DNA of 64,000 nucleotides from Bradyrhizobium monzae (GTDB lineage: Bacteria; Pseudomonadota; Alphaproteobacteria; Rhizobiales; Xanthobacteraceae): positions 241,053-305,052 of the forward strand of contig NZ_JAIRDQ010000009.1 of the NCBI RefSeq assembly GCF_021458635.1, read 5' to 3'. The notes beneath the pieces were generated by a model. That model saw nothing but the letters and a program-made list of their open reading frames with translations, ran no database searches and had not been told where the DNA came from. The position numbers and the translations under genes were made by a program. Shown here piece by piece: positions 1 through 7,923 of this stretch; position 1 is the stretch's first letter, and every line of letters starts with the position of its first letter.

Positions 1-649
1 CGCGCCCGACGATCTCTACAAGGGTGGCCTGAACCGCGCGCTGTTCCTGCCCTTCATCAAGCAGATCACCGACCACATGGACGTCTCGCGGCTCGATGCG
101 CGCACCGACTTCCGGCTGGAGAAACTTCAGGGCGTGCCGATGTGGCTGACGCCGGCGGACGGCGACGCTGCCGCCGCGCTCGACCGTGCCTGGTCGAAAA
201 TGACCGGCAATGCCAAATGCAAGTCGCGTGATATTGCGATCAAGGGCCGCACGCTGCACGTGCCGTGCTCGGCCGATGGCGTGGCGCGGTTTCCGTTCGC
301 CGATCTCTGCGAGAAGCCGCTCGGCGCATCCGACTATCTCAGGCTGGCGCACGACTATCACACCATCCTGGTCGACCATATTCCAGTGATGGATATCTCT
401 CAGCGCAACGCCGCCAAGCGCTTCATCACGCTGATCGACACACTCTATGACAATGCCGTGAAGCTGATGGCTTCGGCCGATGCCAACCCGATCTCGCTCT
501 ATCTCGCCGATGAGGGCAACGAGGCCAACGAGTTCAAGCGGACCTCGTCGCGCCTGATCGAGATGAGTTCGGAATCCTATCTGGCGCTGCCTCACGGCCG
601 CAAGGATTCCACCGCCAGCGGCTCCACCAAGGGCCTGGTGGAGACTTAA
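1..649 (+). CDS. zapE: Cell division protein ZapE / AFG1-type ATPase, C-terminal part (start outside window)
   Basis: Only the last 215 or so codons are present; the frame is open from base 2, so the start lies upstream. The visible part carries the C-terminal AFG1/ZapE signature: a DDLYKGGLNR segment followed by FLPFI, then HDYHTILVDHIPVM and AKRFITLIDTLYDNAVKL, which in this family follow the Walker motifs. ZapE is an ATPase linked to Z-ring dynamics in bacteria, and AFG1 homologues act on membrane-complex subunits in mitochondria. The Walker A and B motifs would be upstream, so ATPase competence cannot be judged here. It is followed by mdh after a repeat-bearing gap. The family call is strong; the cellular role is inferred. 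Confidence 0.85.
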   Translation, partial: APDDLYKGGLNRALFLPFIKQITDHMDVSRLDARTDFRLEKLQGVPMWLTPADGDAAAALDRAWSKMTGNAKCKSRDIAIKGRTLHVPCSADGVARFPFADLCEKPLGASDYLRLAHDYHTILVDHIPVMDISQRNAAKRFITLIDTLYDNAVKLMASADANPISLYLADEGNEANEFKRTSSRLIEMSSESYLALPHGRKDSTASGSTKGLVET

Positions 650-666
650 GTCCTATTTGCCAGCGC

Positions 667-755
667 TGTCATTCCGGGGCGTCCGCCTTCGCCGGCAAGC
701 TCGAAATCCGGTGCGTGACTTTCGGGTTAACGTCCGCGCGCGGGCGGGAATGACA
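667..755. repeat. Dispersed palindromic intergenic repeat (TCATTCCGGGG type)
   Basis: The zapE-mdh gap holds a sequence that starts GTCATTCCGGGGCG and ends GCGGGAATGAC, so its ends are near-complementary. The interior is GC-rich with further short dyads. This layout (GTCAT... at one end, ...ATGAC at the other) recurs elsewhere in the window and looks like a rhizobial REP-type element. It could fold as an RNA hairpin between the two genes. No coding function is seen. Confidence 0.5.
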
Positions 756-878
756 GGGTTGCGCTTGTATACGCGGCAAGCCCGACAATTGGGCATCCGC
801 CGACTTGAACGGCGGAAGCGAAAGGGATAACCACCCATTCAGTTTTTCCCTCCTCACGTGTCTAAAGGACAGGTTCAC

Positions 879-1847
879 ATGGCGCGCGACAAGATTGCTT
901 TGATTGGCTCCGGTCAGATCGGCGGAACGCTGGCTCACCTCATCGGCCTGAAAGAACTGGGCGACGTCGTGATGTTCGACATCGCCGAGGGCGTGCCGCA
1001 GGGTAAGGCGCTCGACATCGCGCAGTCCTCGCCGGTTGACGGTTTTGACGCGCACTACACCGGCGCGAATTCCTATGAAGCGCTTGATAACGCCAAGGTC
1101 TGCATCGTCACCGCCGGCGTGCCGCGCAAGCCCGGCATGAGCCGCGACGACCTCCTCTCCATCAACCTCAAGGTCATGGAGCAGGTCGGTGCCGGCATCA
1201 AGAAGTACGCCCCCGACGCGTTCGTCATCTGCATCACCAATCCGCTCGACGCGATGGTCTGGGCGCTGCAGAAGGCCTCGGGCCTGCCGCACAAGAAGGT
1301 CGTCGGCATGGCCGGCGTGCTGGATTCCTCGCGCTTCCGCTACTTCCTGGCCGACGAGTTCAACGTCTCCGTTGAGGACGTCACCGCCTTCGTGCTCGGC
1401 GGTCATGGCGACACCATGGTGCCGCTGGTGAAGTACTCCACCGTTGCCGGCATCCCGCTGCCCGACCTCGTCAAGATGGGCTGGACCTCGCAGGCGCGCC
1501 TCGACGAGATCGTCGACCGCACCCGCAACGGCGGCGCCGAGATTGTCAATCTGCTCAAGACCGGCTCGGCCTTCTATGCGCCCGCGGCCTCTGCGATCGC
1601 GATGGCCGAGAGCTATCTGCGTGACAAGAAGCGCGTGCTGCCCTCGGCCGCGTACCTGAACGGCGAATACGGCGTGAAGGACATGTATGTCGGTGTCCCC
1701 GTCGTGATCGGCTCCAAGGGCGTCGAGCGCGTCGTCGAGATCGAGCTCGCCGGCAAGGACCGCGAAGCCTTCGACAAGTCGGTGGGCGCGGTGCAGGGCC
1801 TCGTCGATGCCTGCAAAAAGATCGCACCCGATCTTCTCGGCCGCTAA
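879..1847 (+). CDS. mdh: Malate dehydrogenase
   Basis: NAD-dependent malate dehydrogenase of 322 residues, oxidising malate to oxaloacetate in the TCA cycle in the cytoplasm. The nucleotide-binding loop GSGQIGG is at residues 10-16, with Asp34 at the end of beta-2 as expected for NAD preference. Substrate arginines lie in PRKPGMSR (about 83 and 89), Asn121 is in TNPLDAM, and the catalytic His176 is in GGHGDTM. The ATG at 879 is preferred over the in-frame GTG at 858 because an AAAGGA ribosome site lies 9 to 10 bases upstream of it and the protein then begins MARDKIALIG. It is the LDH-like bacterial MDH type typical of alphaproteobacteria. A hairpin terminator follows, so it may be transcribed separately from sucC. 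Confidence 0.97.
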   Translation: MARDKIALIGSGQIGGTLAHLIGLKELGDVVMFDIAEGVPQGKALDIAQSSPVDGFDAHYTGANSYEALDNAKVCIVTAGVPRKPGMSRDDLLSINLKVMEQVGAGIKKYAPDAFVICITNPLDAMVWALQKASGLPHKKVVGMAGVLDSSRFRYFLADEFNVSVEDVTAFVLGGHGDTMVPLVKYSTVAGIPLPDLVKMGWTSQARLDEIVDRTRNGGAEIVNLLKTGSAFYAPAASAIAMAESYLRDKKRVLPSAAYLNGEYGVKDMYVGVPVVIGSKGVERVVEIELAGKDREAFDKSVGAVQGLVDACKKIAPDLLGR

Positions 1848-1859
1848 GGGCAAACAATC

Positions 1860-1897
1860 CCGCCGAAGATCGAAACCCGGTCTTCGGCGGTTTCATT
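1860..1897 (+). terminator. Rho-independent terminator after mdh
   Basis: A perfect 10-bp stem (CCGCCGAAGA at 1860-1869 with TCTTCGGCGG at 1881-1890) is followed at once by TTTCATTTCC, 13 bases after the mdh stop. It would separate mdh from the sucC operon. Confidence 0.8.
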
Positions 1898-1973
1898 TCC
1901 GGACCCCGGCTGCAACACTTGCTGAAGACTGGGCGGGTTCCGGTTCCGCGATTTCGATGTCAAAGAATCCGGG

Positions 1974-2001
1974 TTGCAGTTCCTGTGGTATATGGTATGC
2001 C
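1974..2001 (+). promoter_or_regulatory. Possible sigma-70-type promoter upstream of sucC
   Basis: TTGCAG at 1974-1979 and TATGCC at 1996-2001 are separated by 16 bases, about 60 bases before the sucC ATG and downstream of the mdh terminator. The -10 match is weak, so this is only a candidate. Confidence 0.3.
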
Positions 2002-2061
2002 AGCCACAAGACTGAGGTGGGCCCCTAGGGGTCTCCGCCCGCGGGTTCAGGGAGCGACCAT

Positions 2062-3258
2062 ATGAATATCCATGAATATCAGGCCAAAGCGCTGCTGAAC
2101 GAGTTCGGCGTAGCGATCTCGAAGGGCGTTCCGGTCCTGAAGGCCGCTGACGCGGAAGCTGCCGCCAAGGCCCTCCCAGGCCCGGTCTGGGTGGTGAAGA
2201 GTCAGATCCATGCCGGCGGCCGCGGCAAGGGCAAGTTCAAGGAAGCCTCGGCCGGCGACAAGGGCGGCGTCCGCATCGCCAAGTCGGCCGCTGAGGTCAC
2301 CGAATTCGCCAAGCAGATGCTCGGCGCCACCCTCGTGACGATCCAGACCGGCCCCGCCGGCAAGCAGGTCAACCGCCTCTACATCGAGGACGGCTCCGAC
2401 ATCGACAAGGAATTCTACCTCTCGATCCTGGTCGACCGCGAGACCTCGCGCGTCTCGTTCGTGGTCTCGACCGAGGGCGGCGTCAACATCGAGGACGTCG
2501 CGCACAACACCCCCGAGAAGATCGTGACCTTCTCGGTCGATCCCGCGACCGGCATCATGGGCCATCACGGCCGCACCGTCGCCAACGCGTTGAAGCTCTC
2601 CGGTGATCTCGCCAAGCAGGCGGAAAAGCTCACCGCGCAGCTCTACGCGGCCTTCGTCGCCAAGGACATGTCGATGCTGGAGATCAACCCGCTGGTCGTG
2701 ACCAAGCAGGGCCAGCTCCGCGTGCTCGACGCCAAGGTGTCGTTCGACGACAACGCGCTGTTCCGTCATCCCGAAGTGCTCGCGCTGCGCGACGAGACCG
2801 AGGAAGACGCCAAGGAAATCGAGGCGTCTAAGTACGACCTCAACTACGTCACCCTCGACGGCAACATTGGCTGCATGGTCAACGGCGCCGGTCTCGCCAT
2901 GGCGACGATGGACATCATCAAGCTCTACGGCATGGCACCGGCGAACTTCCTCGACGTCGGCGGCAGCGCCAGCAAGGAGAAAGTCGCGGCTGCGTTCAAG
3001 ATCATCACCGCCGATCCCAACGTGAAGGGCATCCTGGTCAACATCTTCGGTGGTATCATGAAGTGCGACGTGATCGCCGAGGGCGTCACCGCCGCCGTGC
3101 GCGAGGTCGGTCTCAGCGTGCCGCTGGTGGTTCGCCTCGAAGGTACGAACGTCGAGCTCGGAAAGAAGATCATCCGTGAATCCGGCCTGAACGTGGTACC
3201 GGCCGACAATCTCGACGACGCCGCGCAGAAGATCGTGAAGGCCGTCAAGGGAGGCTAA
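2062..3258 (+). CDS. sucC: Succinyl-CoA synthetase (ADP-forming) beta subunit
   Basis: 398-residue beta subunit that pairs with SucD to convert succinyl-CoA to succinate with nucleotide triphosphate synthesis in the TCA cycle. It starts MNIHEYQAKALL, the usual family start, with an N-terminal ATP-grasp domain (GGRGKGKFKEA near residues 53-63) and the C-terminal CoA-ligase region with GGSASKEK and NIFGGIMKCDVIAEG around residues 300-335. Length matches the family. The ribosome site AGGGAG lies just before the ATG. Unusually, the next gene is not sucD but a DUF1579-like gene starting 4 bases after the stop, so the three are probably cotranscribed. Confidence 0.97.
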   Translation: MNIHEYQAKALLNEFGVAISKGVPVLKAADAEAAAKALPGPVWVVKSQIHAGGRGKGKFKEASAGDKGGVRIAKSAAEVTEFAKQMLGATLVTIQTGPAGKQVNRLYIEDGSDIDKEFYLSILVDRETSRVSFVVSTEGGVNIEDVAHNTPEKIVTFSVDPATGIMGHHGRTVANALKLSGDLAKQAEKLTAQLYAAFVAKDMSMLEINPLVVTKQGQLRVLDAKVSFDDNALFRHPEVLALRDETEEDAKEIEASKYDLNYVTLDGNIGCMVNGAGLAMATMDIIKLYGMAPANFLDVGGSASKEKVAAAFKIITADPNVKGILVNIFGGIMKCDVIAEGVTAAVREVGLSVPLVVRLEGTNVELGKKIIRESGLNVVPADNLDDAAQKIVKAVKGG

Positions 3259-3262
3259 CGCC

Positions 3263-3742
3263 ATGACCCAAGACCATCTCTCCGCATCAGCCCCGCTTGC
3301 AGAGCATACGCGTCTCGCCGCGTTCGCCGGCGAATGGAATGGTGAAGAGGTGGTCTTTCCGTCGCGCTGGACGGCAGGGGGGCCGGCCACCTCGCACACC
3401 GTGGCGCGCATGGATCTCAACGGCTTCTATCTGATCCAGGACTCGGTGCAGATGCGTGACGGCAAGCAGATCTTCGCCACCCACGGCATCTTCACCTGGG
3501 ACCGCGACGATCGGACCTACAAACTGTTCTGGTACGATTCACTCGGCTACACGCCGCCCTCGCCCGCCTCCGGCGGGTGGGTCGGCAAGACCCTGACGCT
3601 GGTGCGCGGCTCGCTCCGCGGCAATGCGCGCCACGTCTACGAGATCATCGACGACAATTCCTACTCGTTGAAGATCCAGTTCTCGCCGGACGCGGAAGGC
3701 TGGGCTGACGTGCTCACTGGCGTCTACCGCCGCATCCACTGA
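3263..3742 (+). CDS. DUF1579-like conserved protein inserted between sucC and sucD
   Basis: 159-residue soluble protein with no signal peptide or membrane segment. The pattern of an N-terminal LAAFAGEWNGEE, a central GFYLIQDSVQMRDGK and a beta-rich GIFTWDRDDRTYKLFWYDS is that of the DUF1579/lipocalin-like small beta-barrel families, whose biochemical role is unknown. The ATG is only 4 bases after the sucC stop, and 35 bases separate its stop from sucD, so translation coupling with sucC is likely. Codon use and GC content look like the neighbours. Whether it has anything to do with succinyl-CoA synthetase is unknown; the position is suggestive but not proof. Confidence 0.8.
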   Translation: MTQDHLSASAPLAEHTRLAAFAGEWNGEEVVFPSRWTAGGPATSHTVARMDLNGFYLIQDSVQMRDGKQIFATHGIFTWDRDDRTYKLFWYDSLGYTPPSPASGGWVGKTLTLVRGSLRGNARHVYEIIDDNSYSLKIQFSPDAEGWADVLTGVYRRIH

Positions 3743-3777
3743 CCTCTCACTCTGTTAGTTTCGCGAAAGCAGTCCTC

Positions 3778-4662
3778 ATGTCCATCCTGATCGACAAGAA
3801 CACCAAGGTCATTTGCCAGGGCTTCACCGGCAAGAACGGCACCTTCCATTCCGAAGCCGCGATGGTCTACGGCACCAAGATGGTCGGCGGCACGTCGCCG
3901 GGCAAAGGCGGCTCGACCCATCTGAACCTGCCGGTGTTCGACACCGTGCGCGAGGCGCGTGAGAAGACCGGCGCGGATGCATCGGTCATCTACGTTCCGC
4001 CGCCGGGTGCGGCCGACGCGATCTGCGAAGCCATCGACGCCGAGATCCCGCTGATCGTCTGCATCACCGAAGGCATCCCGGTCATCGACATGGTGCGCGT
4101 GAAGCGCTCGCTGGCCGGTTCCAAGTCGCGCCTGATCGGGCCGAACTGCCCGGGCGTCATGACCGCCGGCGAGTGCAAGATCGGCATCATGCCGGCCAAC
4201 ATCTTCAAGACCGGTTCCGTCGGCATCGTCTCCCGCTCTGGCACGCTGACCTACGAGGCCGTGTTCCAGACCTCGCAGGAAGGGCTCGGCCAGACCACGG
4301 CGGTCGGTATTGGCGGCGACCCGGTCAAGGGCACCGAGTTCATCGACGTCCTCGAAATGCTGCTGGCCGACCCCAAGACCGAATCGATCATCATGATCGG
4401 CGAGATCGGCGGTTCCGCCGAGGAGGACGCGGCCCAGTTCCTCAAGGACGAGGCGAAGCGTGGACGCAAGAAGCCGATGGTCGGTTTTATCGCCGGCGTG
4501 ACCGCACCTCCCGGCCGCCGCATGGGCCATGCCGGTGCGATCATCTCGGGCGGCAAGGGTGACGCGGGTTCTAAGACCGACGCGATGAAATCTGCAGGGA
4601 TTACAGTGTCGCCGTCTCCCGCCCGCCTCGGCCACACGCTTGCCGAAAAATTGAAAGGCTAA
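3778..4662 (+). CDS. sucD: Succinyl-CoA synthetase alpha subunit
   Basis: 294-residue alpha subunit, carrying the CoA-binding Rossmann domain and the phosphohistidine that shuttles phosphate to the beta subunit. Seen are FTGKNGTFHSEAA near residues 16-28, GGTSPGKGG at 37-45, GPNCPGVM at 121-128 and the active-site His251 in GHAGAIISGG. Length is normal for the family. It shares an operon with sucC and the intervening DUF1579-like gene. The gap to sucA (137 bases) contains a long hairpin, so sucA may have its own control. Confidence 0.97.
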   Translation: MSILIDKNTKVICQGFTGKNGTFHSEAAMVYGTKMVGGTSPGKGGSTHLNLPVFDTVREAREKTGADASVIYVPPPGAADAICEAIDAEIPLIVCITEGIPVIDMVRVKRSLAGSKSRLIGPNCPGVMTAGECKIGIMPANIFKTGSVGIVSRSGTLTYEAVFQTSQEGLGQTTAVGIGGDPVKGTEFIDVLEMLLADPKTESIIMIGEIGGSAEEDAAQFLKDEAKRGRKKPMVGFIAGVTAPPGRRMGHAGAIISGGKGDAGSKTDAMKSAGITVSPSPARLGHTLAEKLKG

Positions 4663-4722
4663 TTCACTCCTTCGTACTTTTCCGGGCGAAGTTTCGCAGC
4701 AAATAGGATAAATGGTGCCTGT

Positions 4723-4754
4723 CGCGCTGAGCCTCTGCCGGGGAGCTCAGCGCG
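4723..4754 (+). other. Stable hairpin in the sucD-sucA gap
   Basis: CGCGCTGAGC (4723-4732) and GCTCAGCGCG (4745-4754) form a perfect 10-bp stem with a 12-base loop, 45 bases before the sucA ATG. There is no uridine run directly after it, so it is more likely a processing or attenuating structure than a classic terminator. Confidence 0.55.
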
Positions 4755-4799
4755 AGCGCCGTTTGTTATGCGCGAACCGAAATCGCCAGGAACTCAAGT

Positions 4800-7757
4800 A
4801 TGTCTCGCCAGGACGCGAACGCAGCCTTTGCCCTCTCATCCTTTTTGCAGGGCACCAACGCCACCTACATCGACGAAATCTACGCCCGCTACGAGAAGGA
4901 CCCATCCTCGGTCGACGCCGAGTGGCAGGAGTTCTTCAAGAGCCTCAACGACCAGCCCACCGACGTCCGGAAGAATGCCGAGGGCCCGTCCTGGGAGCGC
5001 GCCAACTGGCCATTGACGCCGAAGGATGATCTGACCTCCGCGCTGGACGGTAACTGGGCCGAGGTCGAGAAGGCGGTCGGCGCCAAGATCGCCGCCAAGG
5101 CGCAGGCCAAGGGAGCGGACGCCTCTTCCGCTGACGTGCTCCAGGCCACGCGCGACTCCGTCCGCGCGCTGATGCTGATCCGCTCCTACCGGATGCGTGG
5201 TCACTTCCACGCCAAGCTCGATCCGCTCGGCATCGAAGCCCCGCGCAACCGCGAAGAGCTCGACCCGCGCACCTACGGCTTCAGCGAAGCCGATTTCGAC
5301 CGCAAGATCTTCCTCGATCACGTGCTCGGCCTCGAATACGCCAATTTGCGTGAAATCACCGCGATCTGCGAGCGCACCTATTGCCAGACGCTCGGCGTCG
5401 AATTCATGCACATCAGCAATGCTGCGCAGAAGGCCTGGATCCAGGAACGCATCGAGGGTCCGGACAAGGAGATCTCGTTCACCCGCGAAGGTCGCCGCGC
5501 CATTCTGATGAAGCTGGTCGAAGCCGAAGGCTTCGAGAAGTTCTGCGACACCAAGTTCACCGGCACCAAGCGTTTCGGCCTCGATGGCGCTGAATCGCTG
5601 ATCCCCGCGCTCGAGCAGATCATCAAGCGCGGCGGCAATCTCGGCGTGAAGGAAGTCGTGCTCGGCATGCCGCATCGCGGCCGCCTCAACGTGCTGACCC
5701 AGGTGATGGGCAAGGCCCATCGCGCGCTGTTCCACGAATTCAAGGGCGGTTCGGCGAACCCGGACGCGGTAGAAGGTTCGGGCGACGTCAAGTACCACCT
5801 CGGTGCGTCCTCGGACCGCGAGTTCGACGGCAACCGCATCCATCTGTCGCTGACCGCAAATCCCTCGCATCTTGAGATCGTCGATCCCGTCGTGCTCGGC
5901 AAGGTTCGCGCGAAGCAGGACCAGCACGGTGATCCGCCGGATCAGCGCATCTCGGTGATGCCGCTCTTGATGCATGGCGACGCGGCGTTCGCCGGCCAGG
6001 GCGTGGTCGCCGAATGTTTCGGCCTGTCGGACCTGAAGGGCTACCGCACCGGTGGCTCCGTGCACTTCATCGTCAACAACCAGATCGGCTTCACCACGTA
6101 TCCGCGTTACTCGCGCTCCTCGCCCTATCCGTCGGATGTGGCGAAGATGATCGATGCGCCGATCTTCCACGTGAACGGCGACGATCCGGAAGCCGTGGTG
6201 TTCGCCGCGAAGGTCGCGACCGAGTTCCGGCAGAAATTCCACAAGCCCGTCGTCATCGACATGTTCTGCTACCGCAGGCATGGCCACAACGAGGGCGACG
6301 AGCCGGCTTTCACCCAGCCGGTGATGTACAAGAAGATCGCGGCGCATCCGACGACGCTGGAGCTCTACGCCCGCCGCCTGATCAGTGAAGGCGTGCTGAC
6401 CGAGGGCGAAGTCGACAAGGCCAAGGCGGACTGGCGCGCGCGGCTCGATGCCGAGCTCGAAGCCGGCTCCGGCTACAAGCCGAACAAGGCCGACTGGCTC
6501 GACGGCAAATGGGCCGGCTTCAAGATCGCCGACCAGGAGGAAGATGCGCGGCGGGGCGTCACCGGCGTCGATGTTGCCGAGCTGAAGGATATCGGCCGCA
6601 AGATCACCAAAGTGCCGGACGGCTTCCGCGTCCACCGCACCATCCAGCGGTTCCTCGAGAACCGCGCCAAGGCGATCGATACCGGCGCCGGCATCGACTG
6701 GGCGACCGGCGAGGCGCTGGCGTTCTGCACGCTGCTCAACGAGAACCATCACGTGCGCCTGTCAGGCCAGGATTCGGAGCGCGGCACCTTCTCGCAGCGT
6801 CATTCGGTCCTGATCGACCAGGAGGACGAGAGCCGCTACACGCCGTTCAATCATCTCGGCCATGAGCAGGGCCATTACGAGGTCATCAACTCGCTGCTGT
6901 CGGAAGAAGCCGTGCTCGGCTTCGAATACGGCTATTCGCTCGCAGAGCCGAACACGCTGACGCTGTGGGAAGCCCAGTTCGGCGACTTCGCCAACGGCGC
7001 GCAGGTCGTGTTCGACCAGTTCATCTCCTCGGGCGAACGCAAATGGCTGCGCATGTCCGGTCTCGTCTGCCTGCTGCCGCACGGCTATGAGGGCCAGGGA
7101 CCGGAGCACTCCTCGGCGCGTCTGGAGCGCTATCTGCAGATGTGCGCGGAAGACAACATGCAGGTGGTCTACCCGACCACGCCGGCGAACTACTTCCACG
7201 TGCTGCGCCGTCAGCTTCATCGCGAGATCCGCAAGCCGCTGATCCTGATGACGCCGAAGTCGCTGCTGCGTCACAAGCGGGCGGTCTCGCGTCTCGAGGA
7301 GCTCGCCAAGGGAACGACGTTCCACCGCATCCTGTATGATGACGCCCAGATGCTGCCGAACGAGCCGATCAAGCTCGTTCCGGACGAGAAGATCCGCCGT
7401 GTCGTACTGTGCTCGGGTAAGGTCTATTACGACCTCTACGAGGAGCGCGAGAAGCGCGGCATCGACGACATCTATCTGATGCGCGTCGAGCAGCTCTATC
7501 CGGTGCCGCTGAAGGCGCTGGTGGCCGAGCTGTCGCGCTTCAAGAAGGCCGAAGTGATCTGGTGCCAGGAAGAGCCGCGCAACATGGGCGCCTGGCACTT
7601 CATCGAGCCCTATCTGGAATGGGTGCTGAACCAGGTGCACGGTGTGAGCCGGCGTCCGCGTTATGTCGGCCGCGCCGCTTCCGCCGCGACCGCCACTGGT
7701 CTGATGTCCAAGCATCAGGCGCAGCTGAAGGCGTTCCTGGACGAAGCACTGAGCTGA
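4800..7757 (+). CDS. sucA: 2-oxoglutarate dehydrogenase E1 component
   Basis: 985-residue thiamine-diphosphate E1 subunit that decarboxylates 2-oxoglutarate and transfers the succinyl group to lipoyl-SucB. The N-terminal FLQGTNATYIDEIYARYEKDP segment is the SucB-contacting region of the family. GMPHRGRLNVL, GDAAFAGQGVVAE and NNQIGFTT carry the thiamine diphosphate and magnesium site, and the C-terminal transketolase-like half includes GYEGQGPEHSSARLER. The length is slightly above that of E. coli SucA, as is usual in alphaproteobacteria. It heads the sucA-sucB-SDR-lpdA run. The start MSRQDANAAFALSSF follows a modest ribosome site (AGGAA). Confidence 0.97.
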   Translation: MSRQDANAAFALSSFLQGTNATYIDEIYARYEKDPSSVDAEWQEFFKSLNDQPTDVRKNAEGPSWERANWPLTPKDDLTSALDGNWAEVEKAVGAKIAAKAQAKGADASSADVLQATRDSVRALMLIRSYRMRGHFHAKLDPLGIEAPRNREELDPRTYGFSEADFDRKIFLDHVLGLEYANLREITAICERTYCQTLGVEFMHISNAAQKAWIQERIEGPDKEISFTREGRRAILMKLVEAEGFEKFCDTKFTGTKRFGLDGAESLIPALEQIIKRGGNLGVKEVVLGMPHRGRLNVLTQVMGKAHRALFHEFKGGSANPDAVEGSGDVKYHLGASSDREFDGNRIHLSLTANPSHLEIVDPVVLGKVRAKQDQHGDPPDQRISVMPLLMHGDAAFAGQGVVAECFGLSDLKGYRTGGSVHFIVNNQIGFTTYPRYSRSSPYPSDVAKMIDAPIFHVNGDDPEAVVFAAKVATEFRQKFHKPVVIDMFCYRRHGHNEGDEPAFTQPVMYKKIAAHPTTLELYARRLISEGVLTEGEVDKAKADWRARLDAELEAGSGYKPNKADWLDGKWAGFKIADQEEDARRGVTGVDVAELKDIGRKITKVPDGFRVHRTIQRFLENRAKAIDTGAGIDWATGEALAFCTLLNENHHVRLSGQDSERGTFSQRHSVLIDQEDESRYTPFNHLGHEQGHYEVINSLLSEEAVLGFEYGYSLAEPNTLTLWEAQFGDFANGAQVVFDQFISSGERKWLRMSGLVCLLPHGYEGQGPEHSSARLERYLQMCAEDNMQVVYPTTPANYFHVLRRQLHREIRKPLILMTPKSLLRHKRAVSRLEELAKGTTFHRILYDDAQMLPNEPIKLVPDEKIRRVVLCSGKVYYDLYEEREKRGIDDIYLMRVEQLYPVPLKALVAELSRFKKAEVIWCQEEPRNMGAWHFIEPYLEWVLNQVHGVSRRPRYVGRAASAATATGLMSKHQAQLKAFLDEALS

Positions 7758-7770
7758 ACTCTTTCAAACT

Positions 7771-7880
7771 GCGTCATGCCCCGCTCAAAAAAGCGGGGCA
7801 TCCAGTAAGTCGCGACGTTCTCGTGAATGCGATGCGTCCCGCTTTGCTGGATGGCCTGCTTTTCGTCGGCCGTGACATCC
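7771..7880. repeat. Palindromic intergenic element between sucA and sucB, with a terminator-like hairpin
   Basis: A perfect 9-bp stem TGCCCCGCT/AGCGGGGCA (7777-7785 with 7792-7800, loop CAAAAA) opens the element. A second dyad, CATCCAG (7799-7805) with CTGGATG (7847-7853), spans the middle, and the unit ends near GGCCGTGACATCC. The phrase 'GTCATGCCCCGC..GCGGGGCATCCAG' has the form of dispersed Bradyrhizobium repeats. Lying inside an operon, it could shape the sucA:sucB ratio. Confidence 0.55.
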
Positions 7881-7923
7881 GGAATTCATGACCGCCACTC
7901 GCGATCTCCTTAAGGAAAAGACC

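Noticed and set aside
669..1853. 394-codon open frame antisense to mdh
   Set aside because: It is a shadow of mdh caused by high GC; no ribosome site or recognisable domain, and mdh on the other strand is certain.
2047..3420. 457-codon antisense frame over sucC
   Set aside because: GC-driven shadow; the Asp/Arg/His-rich composition is typical of antisense translation of high-GC genes.
4836..6752. 638-codon antisense frame over sucA
   Set aside because: Shadow of sucA, with no domain of its own.
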